Source: Pseudomonadota bacterium
GTDB lineage: Bacteria > Pseudomonadota > Gammaproteobacteria > Steroidobacterales > Steroidobacteraceae
Reading direction: 5' to 3'
DNA length: 64,000 nucleotides
NCBI GenBank assembly: GCA_018241445.1
Contig: JAFEDT010000003.1
Location: 1 to 64,000 of the forward strand
Positions 41,437 to 50,595 of this stretch are shown here, in pieces; the stretch's first letter is position 1; each line of letters starts with the position of its first letter. The notes beneath the pieces are model-generated. The model was not told the origin of the DNA, searched no databases, and saw nothing but the letters and a program-made list of their open reading frames with translations. The position numbers were made by a program, and so were the translations under genes.

Positions 41437-42687
41437 TCAACTCCCGTTCTTCGGACAGGTGAATTCCTTCTCCGCCCGCTCCGGCGGCGGCGGTGCCAGC
41501 TTCCAGCCCGCGGGGATTTCGAATTCCGAGGCGGCCACCGGCCCGGGCGTGATCGCCGTCGTCTCCAGCGTGAACTGCGCCAGTTGCACGGTGTTGGGTG
41601 GCAGGGATGTTGCCGGGGTGCTGCTGGCCGGCGCCGGCTCGGATTTGTGCCTGAACAGGCCGCTGGCGATCTTGCTGGTGAAGGCGCTGGTGGCCGAGCC
41701 CAGTACCGAACCCAACACACCGCCGCCTGCGGAATTGCTGGCCGCGGTCGTGGCCGCTGACGTGGCGGCACCGGCGGCGGTACTCGCCGCGGCGCTGCCG
41801 GCCGCCTGCGAGGCATCCGCGACCGTGCCGGCACCACCACCACCGCCACCGGCTGACTGGCTTTCCCTGGCCGCTGCGCACTGTGCGCCGCCATAGCTGA
41901 TGCGGAAGGCGGATTTCAGCGGATAGCCCTTGAAGTCGGCGGCGCGCTTGCTCAGTTCCTTCAGGTTGGCCGCATAGGGTGCGAGAAACTGCCGCACCTG
42001 CTTCATCATGGCGGCTGCGTTGTCCCCCGTCAGCCCCATCTTCTGCGCGTAGGCCTGGCTGAAGGCGCGCTGCTCGTCAAGGCCTGGGATGGAGTCCTGG
42101 GTCAGCCAGTAATCCATGGTGATGACGAAGTCGCAGGTGTCGCCGGTTTGCGGGTTGTGGCAGCTCTGTGTGAGCGCCAGCTCGGTCAGCTTCGCGTCGT
42201 GACCCAGCAGGGTGGCGTGCTGGCTGGTGGCATTGACGTCGATCTTTGCCGGTGACATCTCGCACTTGGAGGTGTCCGGTCCCTTCTGCTGCGGCGAGGA
42301 CACTGCCGGGCACTGCTTCATCTTTTCCAGGTTCGCCTCCATCCTGGCCTGCATCGCCTGCCATTGCGCCTGGGTCGGGAAGGGCTCCTCACGGTATTCC
42401 TGCTTCTTCGGCATGAGGATCCACTTGAGGTTGCGGTCCAGGCGCGTGATTTCCCCGCCGTCGCCGGCGCGATTGCAGAATATCGACATGAAGCCCTCGC
42501 AGCTGAACTGCGAGTCATCCCGCTGCTTGTCGCTGGTCGTGTACTGCGTCATCGCGGTGTGCGCCTTGATGAAACTGAGATCGAAGGTCGACTGCTGCTG
42601 CACCGTGACGTCCGCGGCCGCCGGTGGAACCAGCGCGAGCGCTGCCAGCACCGGCACCGCCGGGCGCAGGATGGTTGGAATGAGCAT
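41437..42687 (-). CDS. Exported protein of unknown function with low-complexity Ala/Gly/Ser linker
   Basis: A 416-residue protein with a signal peptide (cleavage near PAAADV). The ordered N-terminal domain (residues 27-270) has paired cysteines, as in FSCEGFMSIFCNRAGDGGEI and GDTCDFVITMDYWLTQDSIP, suggesting disulfides. A Gly/Ala/Ser/Thr-rich stretch (about 275-335) leads to a short C-terminal domain ending FTCPKNGS. Its opening (VTVQQQSTFDLSFIKAH) recalls the beta-strand arrangement of LolA/DUF4412-like proteins, a weak resemblance only. Probably periplasmic. It lies between a Tat-exported hydrolase and an MFS exporter; whether they cooperate is unknown. Confidence 0.75.
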   Translation of the reverse strand: MLIPTILRPAVPVLAALALVPPAAADVTVQQQSTFDLSFIKAHTAMTQYTTSDKQRDDSQFSCEGFMSIFCNRAGDGGEITRLDRNLKWILMPKKQEYREEPFPTQAQWQAMQARMEANLEKMKQCPAVSSPQQKGPDTSKCEMSPAKIDVNATSQHATLLGHDAKLTELALTQSCHNPQTGDTCDFVITMDYWLTQDSIPGLDEQRAFSQAYAQKMGLTGDNAAAMMKQVRQFLAPYAANLKELSKRAADFKGYPLKSAFRISYGGAQCAAARESQSAGGGGGGAGTVADASQAAGSAAASTAAGAATSAATTAASNSAGGGVLGSVLGSATSAFTSKIASGLFRHKSEPAPASSTPATSLPPNTVQLAQFTLETTAITPGPVAASEFEIPAGWKLAPPPPERAEKEFTCPKNGS

Positions 42688-42720
42688 TGTCGGTTCTCTC
42701 CTGTGAATACCGATTCTCGG

Positions 42721-44130
42721 TCAGGTCCGGATTGCCGGGGCCTGGCGCGTCAGGCTCACCGCCGCGGCGCAGGCCGCCAGCACCGCGGCCATGGCGAGGG
42801 CCCGTGCTGGTCCGGCCGGACCCGAGGTCCGGAACAGCACCGCGACACCCGCCGCGCCCAGGGTCTGCCCCAGCAGCCGCGAAGCGCTGAGCATACCGCC
42901 TGCCGCGCCGCTGCGCGCCCGTGGAGCGGCGCTGATCAGCGCGCGGTTGTTGGGTGCCTGGAATAAACCGAATCCGACCCCGCATACCGCCATGCGCCAA
43001 TGGAGCTGGGCGCTACCGCCGCCGGCCGGGAAGAACGCCAGCAGGGCCAGTCCGCAGGACAGCAGGCCCAATCCCGTGGCGCACAGGATTCCGGGGGGAT
43101 AGCGGTCGGCCAGGCGCCCGCTGAAAGGCGCTGTCAGCGCCAGCGCCAGCGGCCATGGGGTCATGTGCAGGCCGGTCTGCACCGCGCTGTAACCCATCCG
43201 CTGCAGCTCGAACGGCAGGGAGATCAGGGCCGAGGCCTGCGCGGCAAACGTGCAGATCGAAGTGCACACCGACAGCGTGAAGGTCCGGTTGCGCAGCAGG
43301 TCGAAAGGTACGACCGGGGCAGGTCGCGGCAGCTCGTGACGGACCAGTGCCACCGCGAGCACGGCTCCGCCCCCGATCAGCAACGCCGTCAGGCCGCCGG
43401 CCGCCTCGGCTGCGAGTTCCTGCAGACCGAACAGCAACAGGCCGAGACTGCCCGCGTACAGCAGGACCGAGGCGAGCGGCAGAGCGCGTGCGGCGCGGTC
43501 CGAGTCCGGCAGCACCCGGGCCGCCAGTATCAGGGCCAGTCCGCCTATGGGCAGGTTGATGCCGAACAGCCAGCGCCAGGTGCCCAGGGCAAGGATCAAT
43601 GAGGCGAGCGCGGGCCCGGCGGCCGCGCAGGTCGCGACCACGAATGCATTGATGGCGAGCGCGCGGCCCAGCCAGGCCGCCGGGTATGTGAGCCGCACCA
43701 GCGCGGCAATGGAACCGAAGATGGCGGCCGCACCCAGTCCCTGCACGAAACGCGCCGCGGCGAGCAGTACCAGGTCAGGTGAGGTGACGCACGCCAGCGA
43801 TGCGAGCAGGAATACCGCGAGGCCCCCGCGAAACACCCGCCGGAATCCCGCGATCTCCCCCAGGGAGGCGAGGGGCAGCAGCGCCATCAGTACGCCGAGC
43901 TGGTACGCGTTGACGATCCAGATGGATTGCGCGGATGTCACCGCGAATTCACGCGCGATCGTCGGCAGGGCCACGTTGACAATGCTGACGTCGAGCACCG
44001 ACAGCGCGATGGCCAGTCCAATCGCGGTGACCGCCCAGTAGCGCTGCGGAATGGGAAGCCCGTCACGCAATGGAGCTGGCGTCCGGTAATCCGGTCTTTC
44101 AGGAGTGAACCCGGCCATGGATGGCGGCAT
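42721..44130 (-). CDS. MFS transporter, DHA2 (EmrB/QacA-like) drug exporter type
   Basis: A 469-residue membrane protein with about 14 hydrophobic helices. The DHA2 motif ALSVLDVSIVNVALPTIARE is in helix 1 and SIWIVNAYQLGVLMALLPLA in helix 2, with motif C-like GPALASLILALGTWRWLFGI in helix 5. The family extrudes lipophilic drugs and cations by proton antiport; the substrate is unknown. No adaptor (EmrA) or TolC gene is adjacent. ATG 44130 and ATG 44118 are both plausible; the longer frame to 44358 overlaps the divergent DUF5658 gene and is unlikely. Confidence 0.88.
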   Translation of the reverse strand: MPPSMAGFTPERPDYRTPAPLRDGLPIPQRYWAVTAIGLAIALSVLDVSIVNVALPTIAREFAVTSAQSIWIVNAYQLGVLMALLPLASLGEIAGFRRVFRGGLAVFLLASLACVTSPDLVLLAAARFVQGLGAAAIFGSIAALVRLTYPAAWLGRALAINAFVVATCAAAGPALASLILALGTWRWLFGINLPIGGLALILAARVLPDSDRAARALPLASVLLYAGSLGLLLFGLQELAAEAAGGLTALLIGGGAVLAVALVRHELPRPAPVVPFDLLRNRTFTLSVCTSICTFAAQASALISLPFELQRMGYSAVQTGLHMTPWPLALALTAPFSGRLADRYPPGILCATGLGLLSCGLALLAFFPAGGGSAQLHWRMAVCGVGFGLFQAPNNRALISAAPRARSGAAGGMLSASRLLGQTLGAAGVAVLFRTSGPAGPARALAMAAVLAACAAAVSLTRQAPAIRT

Positions 44131-44197
44131 GATACGTAAAACCGGGGCCGTGGAGCTCCCGGGTGACCGATACAATGGTTTCGCTTGAAGGCACCCG

Positions 44198-44701
44198 GTG
44201 ACCAGCAACACTAATAAGTATGAGGACGTGCCGGCCACGGACGGGCTGCCGGAGCGTCGGGGCTCGGAGCGGCGCTCGCGCGTGGCGCGGGCGCTGCTGC
44301 TGGGCAACCTGCGGCCACGTCGCCGGGGTCCACGGCGCGCAGCCGATCGCAGCGTCATCGCGGTGGACTGGCATCATCCGCAGTGGCTGGCGGTCGCCAT
44401 CCTGATCATGATGCTGTCAGTGGGGGATGCGCTGCTCACCCTGGAGCTGCTGCGCCGGGGCGCCTACGAAGCCAACCCCATGATGGCGCCGCTGCTGGCG
44501 GACTCCGGCCTGGCCTTCGCCATGGTGAAGATCGGTCTCACGGCCGCCGGGGTGCTGCTGCTGACCCAGCTGGCGCGCCTGCGCGCCTTCGGCGGCATCA
44601 CGGTGGGCGCGGTCCTGTATGCCGTATTGGCGCTCTACGGCGCGCTGATCTGGTACGAGGTACACCTGCTGGCAACGCTGCGCCTGGTCGAGGGTTACTG
44701 A
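44198..44701 (+). CDS. DUF5658 family membrane protein
   Basis: A 167-residue protein: an N-terminal Arg-rich cytoplasmic stretch (RRGSERRSRVARALLLGNLR) and three to four hydrophobic helices from about residue 62. MLSVGDALLTLELLRRGAYE and ANPMMAPLL are characteristic of DUF5658. Function is unknown. The GTG start at 44198 is the only usable one in frame. It stands alone 99 bases before sucA. Confidence 0.82.
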   Translation: MTSNTNKYEDVPATDGLPERRGSERRSRVARALLLGNLRPRRRGPRRAADRSVIAVDWHHPQWLAVAILIMMLSVGDALLTLELLRRGAYEANPMMAPLLADSGLAFAMVKIGLTAAGVLLLTQLARLRAFGGITVGAVLYAVLALYGALIWYEVHLLATLRLVEGY

Positions 44702-44800
44702 GGCGGGCCGCCGCCCCGACCGGCACAGGGGTGCAGCGGGCTGCCGCGCCGGCAAAGTGGGCGGCTTTTACGTTAAACTGCCGGCCCGCAAGGTTAGTTC

Positions 44801-47698
44801 ATGCTTGAACCGACGCCACTCTACGGCGGCAACGCCGACTTCCTCGACGACCTCTACGAGCAGTACCTGCGCGATCCAGCGGGCGTAGCTGCGCAGTGGC
44901 GCGAGTATTTTGCCGGCATGGGCACGGGCGCCACCCCGGAGCGTGCGCACGCACCCGTGCGCGCCGCCCTGGCACAGCGCGCGACCCAGGCCCCTGGAGC
45001 GACCGCGCCCGCCGCCGACGCACGCCAGGCCGCCGTGTCGCGGATGATCCAGGTGTGGATCAACCGCGGGCATCTGCTGGCGACCATCGATCCACTGGCC
45101 CTGACCACGCGCCCTGTCCCGCGGGTGCTCGAACTGGATTACTTCGGGCTCAGCGAGGCCGATCTCGACACCGAGTTCTTCACCGGCAGCCGCACAGCGG
45201 CAGTTCCGAAGCGGCTGAAGCTGCGCGACATCCTGGCGCAGCTGCGACGCATCTATGCCGGCAACGTGGGCGCGGAGTTTGCCCACATGTCCGACTCCGA
45301 GGAGCGGCTGTGGCTGCAGGACCAGTTCCAGGAGGGGCGCCTGCGCGGCAGCTTCAATGCCGAGGAACGCCGCGGCATCCTGTGGCAGCTGACCGCCGCG
45401 GAGGGCCTGGAGCGCTACCTGCATACGCGCTACGTCGGTCAGAAACGCTTCTCGCTCGAGGGGGGCGATGCGCTGATTCCCCTGCTCGATGACCTGATCA
45501 GCCACTGCGGCGAGGCGGGGATGGAGGAGGTGGTCATCGGCATGGCCCACCGCGGCCGCCTCAACGTGCTGGTGAACGTGTTGGGCAAATCGCCGGCCGA
45601 GTTGTTCTCCGAGTTCGAGGGCAAGTATGACCCGGCGCGCCTGAAGGGCTCCGGCGACGTCAAATATCACAAGGGCTTCTCCGCCGATCTGCGTACCCCC
45701 GCCGGCAACGTGCACGTGGTGCTGGCCTTCAACCCCTCGCATCTCGAAGTCGTCAATCCCGTGGTCGAAGGTTCGGTGCGCGCGCGTCAGGAACGACGCG
45801 GCGATGAGCTCGGCGAGCAGGTGCTGCCGGTGCTGATCCACGGCGACGCCGCCTTCGCCGGCCAGGGCGTGGTGATGGAGACGCTGCAGCTGTCACAGGC
45901 GCGCGGCTACCGCACCGGCGGCACGCTACACATCATCATCAACAACCAGGTGGGCTTCACGACCTCCGAGCCCGCCGACGCGCGCTCGACCCTGTATTGC
46001 AGCGATGTGGCCAAGATGCTGGAAGTGCCGATCTTCCACGTCAACGCCGACGACCCGGAGGCGCTGCTGTTCGTGGCGCGCCTGGCGCTGAAGTATCGCC
46101 GGCGCTTCCACAAGGACGCAGTCATCGACCTGGTGTGTTATCGCCGCCTCGGGCACAACGAGGCCGATGAGCCGGCCGCTACCCAGCCCGGAATGTACCG
46201 CGTCATCCGCGAACATCCGACAGTCCGGCAGTTGTATGCACAGACACTGCTCGAGGCGGGCGTGGTCAGCGCCGAGGACGCGCAAAGCATGTGGGAACAG
46301 TACCGTGCCGGCCTGGATGCCGGCCGCCCGCAGGCGCGCGCCTCGCCGGGCATGGTCGGCAACAGGTACACGGTGGACTGGGGTCCCTGGTCGCAGGTCG
46401 ACTGGACGGAGCGCGTGGTCACGGCCGTGCCGCTGCCGCGGTTGCGGGGGCTGGGCGAGAAGATCACATCGGTGCCGGAGGGCTTCACGCTGCACCCGCG
46501 CGTCGCGCAGGTCATCGCCAACCGCCGCCGCATGATCGAGGGCGAGCTGCCACTGGACTGGGGCTGTGCAGAGAATCTCGCCTACGCCACCGTGCTCAGC
46601 GACGGCTTCGAAGTGCGCCTGAGCGGTCAGGACACCGGCCGCGGCACATTCTTCCACCGCCACGCGGTACTGCACGACCAGAAAACCGACGCTACCTGGA
46701 TCGCACTGCAGCACCTGGCCGATCCCCAACCGCGCGCGCAGGTGATCGATTCGGTCCTGTCGGAGGAAGCCGTCATGGGCTTCGAGTACGGCTACGCCAC
46801 GACCGAACCGAAGTCGCTGGTGGTGTGGGAGGCGCAGTACGGCGATTTTGCCAATGGTGCACAGGTCATCATCGACCAGTTCATCAGCTCGGGCGAGGCG
46901 AAGTGGGGGCGCTACTGTGGACTGACGCTGCTCTTGCCCCACGGTTACGAGGGGGCGGGCCCGGAGCATTCCTCGGCGCGCCTCGAGCGCTTCCTGCAGT
47001 TGTGCGCCGAGAACAACATGCAGGTGTGCGTGCCCTCCACGCCGGCGCAGATGTTCCACATGCTGCGCCGCCAGATGCTGCGCTCCTTCCGCAAGCCGCT
47101 GATCGTGATGTCGCCGAAGAGCCTGCTGCGGCACGAGCTGTCGGTGTCCACGATGGCGGAGCTGGCCGGCGGGCACTTCGCACGCGTCCTGCCGGAGACC
47201 GATGCGCTGGATGCACAGCGGGTGCGCCGCGTGGTCTTCTGCAGCGGCAAGGTGTACTTCGACCTGCTCAAGGCGCGCCGCAAGGAGGCGCTCACCGACG
47301 TGGCGCTGGTGCGCATCGAGCAGCTCTATCCGTTCCCGAGCGAGGAATACCAGGCGATCCTCGGTCGTTATCCCGGCGCCGAGGAAGTGGTGTGGTGCCA
47401 GGAGGAGCCGCAGAACCAGGGCGCGTGGTACCAGATCCGCCATCGTCTGCAGGAGCTGGTGCTGGGACGCCGTCCGGTTCTGTACGCCGGCCGGCCACCC
47501 GCGGCCGCGCCTGCCGCAGGCATCGCCCGCATCCACGAACTGGAGCAGGTGGCGCTGGTGTCGGCTGCGCTGCACTCGACCACGACCGAAGAGGCAGCGC
47601 GTGAGACCACGCGCCTCGCGCCGGTGCCACCGCCCGCCGCCCCCGCGGCGCCAGCGCCAGCCGCACTGGAGAAACCCGCGATGAGAAAACGTCAATGA
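44801..47698 (+). CDS. sucA: 2-oxoglutarate dehydrogenase E1 component
   Basis: A 965-residue thiamine-diphosphate enzyme (E. coli SucA 933). The N-terminal E2-binding segment [17 protein letters not shown] is present. The ThDP region includes [20 protein letters not shown] and [20 protein letters not shown]; the C-terminal transketolase-like half includes [20 protein letters not shown]. The C-terminus has an extra Ala/Pro-rich tail of about 40 residues. It decarboxylates 2-oxoglutarate and succinylates the lipoyl group of SucB in the TCA cycle. Its stop overlaps the sucB start (ATGA), so translation is coupled. A promoter probably lies in the 99-base gap upstream. Confidence 0.97.
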   Translation: MLEPTPLYGGNADFLDDLYEQYLRDPAGVAAQWREYFAGMGTGATPERAHAPVRAALAQRATQAPGATAPAADARQAAVSRMIQVWINRGHLLATIDPLALTTRPVPRVLELDYFGLSEADLDTEFFTGSRTAAVPKRLKLRDILAQLRRIYAGNVGAEFAHMSDSEERLWLQDQFQEGRLRGSFNAEERRGILWQLTAAEGLERYLHTRYVGQKRFSLEGGDALIPLLDDLISHCGEAGMEEVVIGMAHRGRLNVLVNVLGKSPAELFSEFEGKYDPARLKGSGDVKYHKGFSADLRTPAGNVHVVLAFNPSHLEVVNPVVEGSVRARQERRGDELGEQVLPVLIHGDAAFAGQGVVMETLQLSQARGYRTGGTLHIIINNQVGFTTSEPADARSTLYCSDVAKMLEVPIFHVNADDPEALLFVARLALKYRRRFHKDAVIDLVCYRRLGHNEADEPAATQPGMYRVIREHPTVRQLYAQTLLEAGVVSAEDAQSMWEQYRAGLDAGRPQARASPGMVGNRYTVDWGPWSQVDWTERVVTAVPLPRLRGLGEKITSVPEGFTLHPRVAQVIANRRRMIEGELPLDWGCAENLAYATVLSDGFEVRLSGQDTGRGTFFHRHAVLHDQKTDATWIALQHLADPQPRAQVIDSVLSEEAVMGFEYGYATTEPKSLVVWEAQYGDFANGAQVIIDQFISSGEAKWGRYCGLTLLLPHGYEGAGPEHSSARLERFLQLCAENNMQVCVPSTPAQMFHMLRRQMLRSFRKPLIVMSPKSLLRHELSVSTMAELAGGHFARVLPETDALDAQRVRRVVFCSGKVYFDLLKARRKEALTDVALVRIEQLYPFPSEEYQAILGRYPGAEEVVWCQEEPQNQGAWYQIRHRLQELVLGRRPVLYAGRPPAAAPAAGIARIHELEQVALVSAALHSTTTEEAARETTRLAPVPPPAAPAAPAPAALEKPAMRKRQ

Positions 47699-48987
47699 GC
47701 ACCGAGATCCGCGTTCCGCAACTGCCCGAGTCCGTGGCCGACGCCACGCTGGTCGCCTGGCACAAACAGCCAGGGGACCCGATAAGCCGTGACGAGAACC
47801 TGGCTGACCTGGAAACCGACAAGGTGGTGCTGGAGGTGCCCGCGCCCGCCAATGGCGTGGTGCGCGAGATCAGGATCCCCAAGGGCACCGTGGTGACCGC
47901 CGGGCAGGTGCTGGCGATCATCGAGGAGGGCGCCGCACCGGCGGCCACTGCGGGTGCAACAGCGGGTGCACCGGCTAAAGCTGCCGCTAAAGCCGCGGCC
48001 GCAACGGCTGCTGCCGCGGCGCCCGCCGCCACGACCCCTGCCGCCGCGGCTGCGGCGCCAGCGTCCACGCGCACCGAGGCGGGCAAGCTCAGTCCGTCGG
48101 CGCGGCGCATCGTGGAGGAGAATCACCTGGATCCGGCCAGTATCCCGGCCCGGGGTCGCGATGGGCGTCTCACCAAGTCCGACGTCGTGGATTTCCTGCA
48201 GAAGGCGCCAGCGCCGACTGCAGCGGTCCCGGCCACCGTGGCGCCTGCTGGTGCGGCGTCCGCACGCCCGCCGGGTGTTGCGGGGGGGCGCGGCGAGCAG
48301 CGGGTGCCCATGACCCGGCTGCGGGCGCGCATCGCGCAGCGACTGCTGGAGGCACAGGCCAGCCAGGCACTGCTGACCACCTTCAACGAGGTCGATCTGA
48401 CGGCGGTCCAGGATCTGCGGGCGCGCTACCGCGAGCGCTTCGAGAAGGAGCAGGGCGTCAAACTCGGATTCATGGGGTTCTTCGTCAAGGCAACCATCGC
48501 CGCCCTGAAAAAGTACCCGGTGCTCAACGCCTCGGTGGACGGCAGCGACATCGTGTACCACGAGTACTACGACATCGGCGTGGCGGTGTCGACCGAGCGC
48601 GGCCTGGTCGTGCCGATCATCCGCGACGCGGACGCACACGGCTTCGCCGCGATCGAGAAAGCAGTCGCCGACTACGCGCGCAAGGCACGCGAGGGCACTC
48701 TCGCCATCGAGGATCTGACCGGCGGCACCTTTACCATCACCAACGGTGGGGTGTTCGGTTCGCTGATGTCCACGCCGATCGTCAATGCGCCGCAGAGCGC
48801 GATTCTGGGCATGCACAAGATCCAGGATCGTCCCATGGTGATCGGCGGGCAGGTGGCCGTCCGCCCCATGATGTACCTGGCGGTCACCTACGATCACCGC
48901 ATCATCGACGGACGCGAGGCGGTGCAGTTCCTGGTCGCCATCAAGGATGCCCTGGAAGACCCGGGCCGGATGCTGCTGGGAATCTGA
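47695..48987 (+). CDS. sucB: Dihydrolipoyllysine-residue succinyltransferase (2-OGDH E2)
   Basis: A 430-residue E2 subunit. The lipoyl domain (residues 1-77) has the lipoylated Lys43 in [15 protein letters not shown] long Ala/Pro-rich hinge follows, then the peripheral subunit-binding domain (about 124-162, [20 protein letters not shown]) and the C-terminal catalytic domain with the [15 protein letters not shown] motif containing the active His and Asp. It transfers the succinyl group to CoA and forms the core of the complex. Middle gene of sucA-sucB-lpdA; the next gene starts 13 bases later. Confidence 0.97.
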   Translation: MSTEIRVPQLPESVADATLVAWHKQPGDPISRDENLADLETDKVVLEVPAPANGVVREIRIPKGTVVTAGQVLAIIEEGAAPAATAGATAGAPAKAAAKAAAATAAAAAPAATTPAAAAAAPASTRTEAGKLSPSARRIVEENHLDPASIPARGRDGRLTKSDVVDFLQKAPAPTAAVPATVAPAGAASARPPGVAGGRGEQRVPMTRLRARIAQRLLEAQASQALLTTFNEVDLTAVQDLRARYRERFEKEQGVKLGFMGFFVKATIAALKKYPVLNASVDGSDIVYHEYYDIGVAVSTERGLVVPIIRDADAHGFAAIEKAVADYARKAREGTLAIEDLTGGTFTITNGGVFGSLMSTPIVNAPQSAILGMHKIQDRPMVIGGQVAVRPMMYLAVTYDHRIIDGREAVQFLVAIKDALEDPGRMLLGI

Positions 48988-49000
48988 CAGGCACGAACTC

Positions 49001-50464
49001 ATGACCAACGACAAAGCAGCAGCAACGGCGGACTCCTTCGACGTCATCGTCATCGGTGGCGGTCCGGCGGGCTATCCAACCGCGATCCGTGCCGCGCAGA
49101 ACGGCCTGAAAGTCGCCTGCATCGACGAGTGGAAGAACCATGACGGCAGCGCGGCCTTCGGCGGCACCTGTCTGAATGCCGGCTGTATCCCGTCCAAGGC
49201 GCTGCTGGAGTCAACGGAGCTCTATCACCGTGCCCAGGCGGAGTTTGCCGCCCACGGCATCAGGACTTCCGGGGTCGAGATGGACGTCGCGGCCATGCAG
49301 AAGCGAAAGAGCGCCATCGTGCGCGGCATGACCCAGGGCATCCTGGCGTTGTTCAAGGGCGCCGGCGTTACGCCGCTGCAGGGCCACGGCCGGCTGCTGC
49401 GGGCGCAGCAGGTGGAGTTCACCCCGAACGAGGGCGGCAAGCGCACGCTGTCGGCCAGGCACGTGGTGCTCGCCACGGGCTCGGTGCCGGTGGAGCTGAA
49501 AGTCGCGCCGTTCGACGGCACGCGCATCATCGACTCCTGGGGGGCGCTGGAACTGGCCGCGGTGCCGAAGCGCCTGGGCGTGATCGGCGCCGGTGTGATC
49601 GGCCTGGAACTGGGCAGCGTGTGGCGGCGCCTGGGTGCGCAGGTCACGGTACTGGAGGCCCTGCCGGATTTTCTGGCGATTGCCGACCAGCAGTTGGCCC
49701 GCGAAGCGCTGAAGGCGCTGAAGAAGACCGGCCTGGATATCCGCATGGGCGCCCGCGTGACCGGCGCCGCGGTCAAGGGCAAGGAAGTCGCCGTCACCTG
49801 GCTCGACGCCCAGAACGCAGCGGCGGGAGAACAGTCGCTCACCGTGGACACGCTCATCGTTGCGGTGGGCCGCCGTCCGTTCACCGACGGGCTGCTGGCC
49901 GATGGCACGGGCGTGGCGGTGGATGAGCGTGGCTTCATCAAGGTCGACGATCACTGTCGCACGGGCGTCGAGGGTGTCTGGGCCGTCGGCGACGTGGTGC
50001 GCGGCCCGATGCTGGCGCACAAGGGCAAGGAAGAAGGCGTGATGGTTGCCGACCTGATCGCCGGGCGATACGGCCACACCAACTACGAGGTGATCCCGTC
50101 GGTGATCTACACTGCGCCTGAGATCGCCTGGGTGGGTCTGACCGAGGAGCAGGTGAAGAAGAGCGGCCGGCCCTACAAGACCGGCGTATTCCCCTTTCTT
50201 GCCAGCGGCCGCGCGCGCGCCATGGAGGCCGCGGGCGGTTTCGCCAAGGTGATCGCAGACAAGGCGGACGATACCATCCTGGGCGTGCACATCATCGGCC
50301 CCATGGCGGGCGAGCTGATCGCAGAGGCCGTGCTGGCGATGGAATACTCCGCCAGCGCCGAGGACCTGCAGCGCACCATCCACGCGCACCCGACCCTGTC
50401 GGAGGCGGTGCACGAGGCCGCGCTGGCCGCGGACAGGCGCGCGATCGATTCCCTCAATCGATAA
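49001..50464 (+). CDS. lpdA: Dihydrolipoyl dehydrogenase (E3)
   Basis: A 487-residue FAD disulfide oxidoreductase. FAD motif DVIVIGGGPAGYPTAIRAAQ, redox pair in GGTCLNAGCIPSKAL, NAD motif RLGVIGAGVIGLELGSVW, and the interface His-Glu near the C-terminus (HAHPTLSEAVHEAAL). It reoxidises dihydrolipoamide with NAD+ for the 2-oxoglutarate complex and perhaps others. ATG 49001 gives a normal N-terminus and lies 13 bases after sucB. A large inverted repeat between lpdA and convergent relA probably ends transcription. Confidence 0.96.
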   Translation: MTNDKAAATADSFDVIVIGGGPAGYPTAIRAAQNGLKVACIDEWKNHDGSAAFGGTCLNAGCIPSKALLESTELYHRAQAEFAAHGIRTSGVEMDVAAMQKRKSAIVRGMTQGILALFKGAGVTPLQGHGRLLRAQQVEFTPNEGGKRTLSARHVVLATGSVPVELKVAPFDGTRIIDSWGALELAAVPKRLGVIGAGVIGLELGSVWRRLGAQVTVLEALPDFLAIADQQLAREALKALKKTGLDIRMGARVTGAAVKGKEVAVTWLDAQNAAAGEQSLTVDTLIVAVGRRPFTDGLLADGTGVAVDERGFIKVDDHCRTGVEGVWAVGDVVRGPMLAHKGKEEGVMVADLIAGRYGHTNYEVIPSVIYTAPEIAWVGLTEEQVKKSGRPYKTGVFPFLASGRARAMEAAGGFAKVIADKADDTILGVHIIGPMAGELIAEAVLAMEYSASAEDLQRTIHAHPTLSEAVHEAALAADRRAIDSLNR

Positions 50465-50484
50465 GTCAGGACAGCAGACACGAG

Positions 50485-50578
50485 CAGAAAAAGGTCGTCC
50501 CGGGGGCGTGCGAGGCAGGACGCCGAGCCGCAGCCCCCAGGGAGAGGTTCACGGCGGCCCCGGGAAGACCTTTTTCTG
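50485..50578. terminator. Long inverted repeat between convergent lpdA and relA
   Basis: Two 21-base arms (50485-50505 and 50558-50578) are reverse complements with one mismatch. Each has a five-base A or T run at its outer end (AAAAAGG on the left, CCTTTTT on the right). A GC-rich spacer of 52 bases lies between. Read from either side the structure is a GC-rich stem followed by a T-run, as expected of a bidirectional terminator. The spacer is unusually long for such an element. Confidence 0.65.
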
Positions 50579-50595
50579 ATCGGGGCTGCGGTCAC

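Noticed and set aside
42721..44358. Longer N-terminal start of the MFS exporter
   Set aside because: The extra residues are low-complexity and overlap the divergent DUF5658 gene; starts at 44130 or 44118 fit the family.
45926..47695. 589-residue frame opposite sucA
   Set aside because: Shadow frame; sucA is unambiguous.
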